In this document: one piece after another, positions 6,045 to 9,448 of the stretch
Numbering within the stretch: position 1 is the first letter of the stretch
Layout of the letters: each line of letters begins with the position of its first letter
Source: UBA6544 sp049601975
Lineage (GTDB): Bacteria > Pseudomonadota > Alphaproteobacteria > UBA8366
NCBI GenBank assembly: GCA_049601975.1
Contig: JBMYRC010000153.1
Coordinates: 1 to 9,448, forward strand
Length of the DNA stretch: 9,448 nucleotides
Direction of reading: 5' to 3'
The notes under the pieces: model-generated
The model's database searches: none
The model's input: the letters and a program-made list of their open reading frames with translations, nothing else
What the model was told of the DNA's origin: nothing
Program-made: the position numbers and the translations under genes

Positions 6045-6665
6045 TTGGAGCGGTGCTCTGCCTCGCGTCTGGAAGCGGTGAAACGTGCCGGGGGAAGTAG
6101 CGCACTCTTGCAGTACGAAGATGTCTACCGCGACCGCCTGGCTCAAATTCCAATTAAAGTCCAATCCTCCGGACAAGTGATCGGCGCGGAAAGCATCACC
6201 CGTTTCCCGACGAGCAAGCCGGTTCGAACCCGCGGCCTCTTCGAACAGGCGCGCGTCGAGCCACATATCAATATCCAAATTCGCTTTAATTTCGATTCCG
6301 CGCGCCTACGTGCAGGGGCGAATGAGCTACTCGATGAGATCGGCCAAGCGCTGAAGCATGAAGCGTTGAATGACCGACATATCATCATCGAAGGACATAC
6401 GGACAGCACTGGTACGGCGACCTACAATCGGAAACTGTCGATTAAGCGATCAGCGACCGTTCGTCTTGAGCTTATGGGGCGGGGTATTGAAGGGCATCGT
6501 TTGTCTGCGCTCGGCTTCGACAAGACGATGCTCCTTGCGGACAATGCGACGGAGGACGGTCAGACGCGTGACTTTCGTCAATATGGGGAAATGCTAAGCG
6601 CGTTAACGTTTGTTGGTGCCGTCGTGCCTAAGTGTCGTAAAGCATTCCCGGATGACACGACATAG
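6045..6665 (+). pseudogene. OmpA-like peptidoglycan-binding protein, N-terminus lacking and frameshifted near the C-terminus
   Basis: The frame holds a clear OmpA_C domain: IRFNFDSARL (79-88 counted from TTG 6045), EGHTDSTGTATYN (116-128), LSIKRS (131-136) and ADNATEDG (165-172). Asp120 and Arg135 correspond to the diaminopimelate-binding pair that anchors such proteins to peptidoglycan. The family ends in NRRV plus a short strand. Here, after DG at 6560, the expected ending RRVTFVNMGKC appears in another frame, from 6562 to TAA 6595-6597. About five bases (or the equivalent modulo three) were therefore lost at 6558-6565. In the original frame translation runs to TAG 6663-6665 with unrelated residues. 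No ATG, signal peptide or lipobox precedes the domain, and the TTG or GTG starts (6045, 6078) are unconvincing. An outer-membrane or periplasmic ancestor is likely; the present product is probably nonfunctional. Confidence 0.7.
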
Positions 6666-6825
6666 TGTCAACTTCGGCGCGGGCCAAAGTGCCTTCCAAG
6701 CCTTCCATGGCTGCCGCGGTGACGCCTTCATTATGGGCCGTGTCTTCGTTGTGTCCTGCGCCCAAGGCTTCCTCGACGGTCTCCATGTAACTGTCTTCAA
6801 GCATGTATTGGATTGAAATATCCAT
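6628..6825 (-). CDS. Possible small acidic protein, unrecognised
   Basis: A 65-codon ORF with ATG start at 6825 and TAG at 6628-6630. The product is rich in Glu and Asp with several Met and His residues; it has no membrane segment, signal peptide or cysteine motif beyond one Cys near the end. An AAGAGAAG purine stretch lies about 9-16 bases upstream. The leader is AT-rich and contains a 7-bp hairpin. Its 3' end overlaps the frame of the damaged OmpA-like gene on the other strand by 38 bases, which would not matter if that gene really ends at 6597. Codon use is moderately GC-ending, like that of its neighbours. It could be a real small gene, a remnant, or a chance ORF. Confidence 0.4.
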   Translation of the reverse strand: MDISIQYMLEDSYMETVEEALGAGHNEDTAHNEGVTAAAMEGLEGTLARAEVDTMSCHPGMLYDT

Positions 6826-6949
6826 CTTACTTCGCTTCTCTTGTAAATAAATTAAAAGAGAACCATAACTCTATATATTGTTTAAGTGAAACCCCTTTTT
6901 ACTATATGTAGCAAGCATTTCGAATTCGCTCAGTTTGCTAATACTTGGT
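6826..6949. other. AT-rich intergenic spacer with a hairpin
   Basis: This spacer is far richer in A+T than the flanking genes. TTCTCTT (6836-6842) and AAGAGAA (6856-6862) form a 7-bp stem around a 13-base AT-only loop, apart from one G, directly in the leader of the small minus-strand ORF. Several TATA-like strings (such as 6870-6878 and 6902-6907) could be -10 elements, but none has a convincing -35 partner. No terminator with a U-tract is seen after the ygiC stop. Confidence 0.4.
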
Positions 6950-8110
6950 CTAATCCAGAATAACATGGGGGATGAATCGGGCATCGTCGCCAGTCACCAA
7001 TATCTTGTCCTCGCGAATGCACATTCCGGCGGCGCGGCTAGCGACGACCCAGCATCCGGCCATTGGGTAATTGCCGTCGAATTCCGGCAGCGGATGGAAG
7101 GCTTGTACGATATGCCCTTCCTGTCCGTAGTCGCCCGGGTGCAAAGTCTCTGTCGCCCCTTGTCGGACCAGGTCGATATTTTGACCCTCTCGGGAGTAGA
7201 TCGGTTTCCGCACAAAGGTATCGCCAAGTGCTGAGGCGCGCGGGTCGTCTTCGAAATACGCTGGTAGTAAATTCGGGTGCCCTTCGAACATTTCCCACAG
7301 GAGCGGCAATAGCCCCTTATTCGAAAGGATGGATTTCCAAGCGGGCTCCATGAACACCGTGCCGCTCTTGGGGATATGAGCAGCGAATTCCTCGGCGAGC
7401 AGCCATTCCCAAGGGTAGAGCTTGAAGAGGGTGTCTATTACACGGTCGTCGGGATCGGTGAAGCGGCTGGCGGGGTCGATACCAATTGCCTCGATCTCCA
7501 TCAAGACCGTCTCGAGTCCGCCCTGGCGCGCGCAATCCTCCAAATAAGCGACGGTGCCGCGATCTTCCTCGCTGCCGGTGGCGCAGGCGAGATGTAGGGG
7601 GCCGGGGATGCCAAAATTAGCGAGGGTTTCGACGATCCGTTCGTGAAGTGAGTTGAATTGATCGCAGCCTTCGGGCACTAAACCCCGTTCCAGTGCCTGT
7701 TCCAACCAGACCCATTGGAAGATAGAAGATTCGTAAAGCGCGGTCGGCGTGTCCGCATTGTATTCGAGGAGCTTTGCTGGGCTGATGCCGCCGTATGAGA
7801 AATCCATCCGGCCATAGAAGTTCTTCTCCTGCCGGTTCCAACTGCCCGCGATGTAATCCCAATAGGTCTCCGGAATGGCGAGGCGGCGTAACACTTCCTC
7901 GTCGGCCACAGCACGTTCCACGACCGCGAAGCAAAAGTTCTCGATTTCCTCGACCGGGTCTTCGAGGTCGTCCTCGATTTGCCGCAAGGTGAACCGGTAA
8001 TAGGCGCTTTCATCCCAATAGGGATCGCCATCAATCGAATGGAAATCAAAGCCGTGCTCAACGGCCGTCTCTTTCCAGTCTTCCCGTTCCGCGACGGGGA
8101 TACGCTGCAT
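6950..8110 (-). CDS. ygiC: Glutathionylspermidine synthase-family ATP-grasp protein (YgiC-like)
   Basis: A 386-residue protein, the same length as Escherichia coli YgiC as I recall it. It matches the preATP-grasp/ATP-grasp half of glutathionylspermidine synthase and lacks the N-terminal amidase domain. Motifs seen: GRMDFSYGG (100-108), LLEYNADTPTALYESS (114-129), EPAWKSILSNKGLLPLLW (255-272), RKPIYSREGQNI (301-312) and GCWVVASRAAGMCIRED near the C-terminus. It probably forms an ATP-dependent amide bond, but the substrate is unknown and family members lacking the amidase are not established glutathionylspermidine synthases. The frame extends to 8326, overlapping ygiB, but the start at 8110 matches family length and lies 4 bases after the ygiB stop, which indicates translational coupling. 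No Shine-Dalgarno is obvious, also consistent with coupling. Confidence 0.92.
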   Translation of the reverse strand: MQRIPVAEREDWKETAVEHGFDFHSIDGDPYWDESAYYRFTLRQIEDDLEDPVEEIENFCFAVVERAVADEEVLRRLAIPETYWDYIAGSWNRQEKNFYGRMDFSYGGISPAKLLEYNADTPTALYESSIFQWVWLEQALERGLVPEGCDQFNSLHERIVETLANFGIPGPLHLACATGSEEDRGTVAYLEDCARQGGLETVLMEIEAIGIDPASRFTDPDDRVIDTLFKLYPWEWLLAEEFAAHIPKSGTVFMEPAWKSILSNKGLLPLLWEMFEGHPNLLPAYFEDDPRASALGDTFVRKPIYSREGQNIDLVRQGATETLHPGDYGQEGHIVQAFHPLPEFDGNYPMAGCWVVASRAAGMCIREDKILVTGDDARFIPHVILD

Positions 8111-8114
8111 ATGT

Positions 8115-8657
8115 TTAGCCGGCGACGGAACCGAAGGAACGGGCTCGAGCACCAAACCCACCGCGCGAGAGGGTCGAGGTTTTCGCGCTTGGCCGGGCAC
8201 CGGTTGATTTGGCGATCTGGGTGCGACCGATTTGATTGCCGACCTTTTTATTGTCCGCTGTGCGATAGGATTTTGCGTCATCCTTGGAGCGATAGAGAGG
8301 CTGCGACGCAACGCCGGAGCGACCACCGAGCATGCTGCCCATCATGTAGCCCATCATCAACGGCATGAAAATGGATCCACCACTTTGGGTCTGATGTTGC
8401 GACGAAGTCTCGCATTGCTCTGCCCCGAAATCGGCTTCGCAGTCCTGCTGAGAGGTATATTTTGGCGCGACTTGAGCGTGTTGCGATTTGGCGGCTTGGT
8501 AGTCCGCTTCGCACTGTTCGCGCTCAACATCGCCGTTGGCGAGGCATTGAGACAGGTTTTGGAAGACGGCCGCATCCACTGCCGGCTCATCGCAAGCCGT
8601 CAGCGCAAAGACGCTGGCGCTCATCATGACCAGACCGATTGTTTTTGAACGCTTCAT
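8115..8657 (-). CDS. ygiB: DUF1190 lipoprotein (YgiB-like, UPF0441)
   Basis: A 180-residue protein with a lipoprotein signal: basic MKRSK, a hydrophobic run, then LTAC with Cys22 as lipidation site. Asp23 follows the cysteine, a residue that in enterobacteria favours inner-membrane retention. Four further cysteines (38, 50, 73, 82) lie in the periplasmic domain in Gln/Asp/Glu-rich segments and may form disulfides. A Met/Gly-rich stretch (97-112) follows, then PLYRSKDDAKSYRTADNK, the recognisable DUF1190 block, and a Ser/Arg/Gly-rich tail. The start at 8657 is preferred over the upstream one at 8699: it begins the signal peptide and has GAGAGGG about 6 bases upstream. It is shorter than the E. 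coli protein (about 220 residues). It is the first gene of a pair with ygiC; the function is unknown but an envelope role is likely. Confidence 0.9.
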   Translation of the reverse strand: MKRSKTIGLVMMSASVFALTACDEPAVDAAVFQNLSQCLANGDVEREQCEADYQAAKSQHAQVAPKYTSQQDCEADFGAEQCETSSQHQTQSGGSIFMPLMMGYMMGSMLGGRSGVASQPLYRSKDDAKSYRTADNKKVGNQIGRTQIAKSTGARPSAKTSTLSRGGFGARARSFGSVAG

Positions 8658-8700
8658 TGTATCCCTCTCGAGGTTTCTTAGTTTCCCTTTAATATCCAAC

Positions 8701-8729
8701 TATATCGTTGCTTCTGGAACGATTGCCAA
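8701..8729 (-). promoter_or_regulatory. Candidate promoter of ygiBC with inverted repeat in the spacer
   Basis: On the minus strand, TTGGCA (8729-8724) and GATATA (8706-8701) are separated by exactly 17 bases and would start transcription about 37 bases before the ygiB ATG. An inverted repeat, ATCGTT (8704-8709) with AACGAT (8718-8723), fills the spacer and touches the -10, as an operator would. No experimental or comparative support is available. Confidence 0.4.
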
Positions 8730-8736
8730 GGGAAGT

Positions 8737-9027
8737 TTACTCTTCGAAATTCACGACCATGCTGTTCTCGGTGATACCGACACGCGGGATTGTCCGCAAC
8801 ACCCGGTTCAGGTCCGCGAGGGAGCGGTATGGCAATGGTTTGAAGTCGATTTTTTGCACGAGACGTGGCAATTCGTCACCGATGTCTCGGTCGAAGGCGA
8901 AGCATTTTATTATCTCTATTCCGGTCGCGGCTCCACGAACCAATCGAACCGCATGGATGGTCCTGGAATTTGCAAATCCTTGCTGCCCGCCACGATAATC
9001 CAGTGGCGGAAGGTGGGGAACGTTCAA
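8737..9027 (-). CDS. Unrecognised short protein, possibly a 5'-degraded gene
   Basis: This minus-strand frame encodes 96 residues from TTG 9027 to TAA 8737-8739. The C-terminal two thirds look like a real soluble protein, with segments such as GDELPRLVQKIDFKPLPYRS and GITENSMVV. I do not recognise the family. The frame is open about 30 codons further upstream, to a TAA in the AT-rich spacer, but has no ATG there and no Shine-Dalgarno at the TTG. A truncated 5' end is therefore possible. A plus-strand ORF (8626-9042) lies in exact antiparallel codon register, and base composition by codon position does not clearly separate the two. The slightly higher first-position purine content, the natural look of the peptide and co-orientation with its neighbours favour the minus strand. 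Confidence 0.42.
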   Translation of the reverse strand: MNVPHLPPLDYRGGQQGFANSRTIHAVRLVRGAATGIEIIKCFAFDRDIGDELPRLVQKIDFKPLPYRSLADLNRVLRTIPRVGITENSMVVNFEE

Positions 9028-9080
9028 GTCTTTGAGTTGTAAATGGCGGTGACGTCCATAGTCGTGTTTGGCGTTATGAC

Positions 9081-9096
9081 TTAATAATATTATTAA
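9081..9096. repeat. 16-bp perfect AT palindrome in intergenic spacer
   Basis: TTAATAATATTATTAA equals its own reverse complement. It lies in the roughly 70-base AT-rich gap between the unrecognised ORF and the partial gene at the window end. It may be a regulator site, a promoter element or simply low-complexity DNA; no GC stem or U-tract makes it a typical terminator. Confidence 0.6.
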
Positions 9097-9115
9097 ATAT
9101 AATTATTTTCCCTAA

Positions 9116-9448
9116 TCAACGCATTCTATTACTGCGAAAAGCGCCGCGCATGTCCGGAAGGCTGGCGATAATCCGCCGGGTGACATCGTCGGCCATCGAA
9201 GGGAACACGTCTTGGTCGCCGTGAAATCGTCCGGCCGAGAAGGCACCAATAGGAAAGCTCACTGGTGACAACGGTATCGTGCCTTCGGACCGATTGGCAA
9301 CATGCGCGGCGCGCCACAGTTCCTTGCCGTCCCGCGCCCGGATCAGTCGCATGGCCACATGTAACTTCGCCTGCGCCCAAACAACCATGAACGTGGTCTC
9401 CAGTCCTTTGGTCACGATTTCGACCGCAGTATCGCAGCGGGTCGCCTG
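9116..9448 (-). CDS. 3' part of a possible secreted or lipoprotein gene (LpoB/FlgO/DUF799-like)
   Basis: The last 110 codons of a minus-strand gene whose start lies beyond the window; the stop TGA is at 9116-9118. A segment with alternating hydrophobic residues (FMVVWAQAKLHVAMRLI) leads into DGKELWRAAHVANR, a Gly-x-x-Leu-Trp turn common in periplasmic lipoproteins of the LpoB, FlgO and DUF799/GNA1162 type. A loop rich in Pro, Ser and Gly follows, then ADDVTRRIIASLPD as a terminal helix. The internal GTG at 9415 should not be taken as the start, since the frame is open to the window edge. Cell location and partner cannot be decided without the N-terminus. The family suggestion is by resemblance only. 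Confidence 0.6.
   Translation of the reverse strand, partial: QATRCDTAVEIVTKGLETTFMVVWAQAKLHVAMRLIRARDGKELWRAAHVANRSEGTIPLSPVSFPIGAFSAGRFHGDQDVFPSMADDVTRRIIASLPDMRGAFRSNRMR

Noticed and set aside
5714..6100. Plus-strand ORF of 128 codons upstream of the OmpA-like domain
   Set aside because: The translation lacks family motifs, and the opposite strand carries a more protein-like frame ending with a hairpin after its stop. A link to OmpA as a signal peptide would need a frameshift and has no lipobox or clear hydrophobic core.
8111..8326. N-terminal extension of YgiC to 8326
   Set aside because: The extension overlaps the ygiB reading frame, is Arg/Pro-rich, and makes the protein 72 residues longer than the family.
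8626..9042. Plus-strand ORF of 138 codons
   Set aside because: It overlaps the start and candidate promoter of ygiB, runs against all neighbouring genes and has no recognisable motif; composition is not decisive, so this rejection is tentative.
1..9448. Mobile element, CRISPR array, tRNA or defence system
   Set aside because: No transposase, integrase, regularly spaced repeat array, cloverleaf or known defence motif was seen on either strand by reading; the hairpin repeats are the only mobile-like DNA.

Overview
The window looks like a stretch of an alphaproteobacterial chromosome, probably an environmental Rhodospirillales-type lineage. This rests on two tandem PAS_5-type genes (a family typical of that group), a GC-rich coding style broken by AT-rich spacers, hairpin repeats built on a TTCGACAAGCTCA core, and protein-level resemblance of one enzyme to a recalled Azospirillum sequence. 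The assignment is inference; no search was run. No tRNA, rRNA, CRISPR array, transposase or integrase was seen.

Layout. (1) Positions 1-931, plus strand: two overlapping tandem copies of a PAS_5-type sensory domain gene, both broken. The first has an in-frame TGA; the second has an internal deletion of about 29 codons and a later +1 frameshift. (2) Positions 964-5696, minus strand: a four-gene metabolic cluster. In transcription order it encodes an acyl-CoA/aryl-CoA ligase, a D-2-hydroxyacid dehydrogenase, a dehydratase/aldolase of the DHDPS/NAL superfamily resembling L-2-keto-3-deoxyarabonate dehydratase, and a TauD/TfdA-type Fe(II)/2-oxoglutarate dioxygenase. All four are intact. Two inverted hairpin-repeat doublets (REPIN-like) lie either side of the dehydrogenase gene. 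A palindrome overlapping a weak promoter sits upstream of the ligase. (3) Positions 5777-6825: a damaged zone with a minus-strand gene remnant, an OmpA-like gene lacking a recognisable signal peptide and frameshifted just before its terminal NRRV motif, and a possible 65-residue acidic protein. (4) Positions 6950-8657, minus strand: an intact ygiB-ygiC pair (DUF1190 lipoprotein plus glutathionylspermidine synthase-like ATP-grasp enzyme). (5) Positions 8737-9448: a short unrecognised minus-strand ORF, an AT-rich spacer with a 16-bp perfect palindrome, and the 3' end of a gene for a possible secreted or lipoprotein.

How the genes may work together: the four-gene cluster probably degrades or modifies an organic acid. 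A plausible but unproven scheme is CoA activation of an acid, oxidative attack by the dioxygenase, reduction of a 2-oxo acid (for example glyoxylate) by the dehydrogenase, and dehydration of a 2-keto-3-deoxy acid by the DHDPS-like enzyme. ygiBC is a conserved envelope-associated pair with no evident link to that pathway. The contrast between intact metabolic genes and several broken sensory or envelope genes is the most notable feature. No clearly new defence or mobile system was found.
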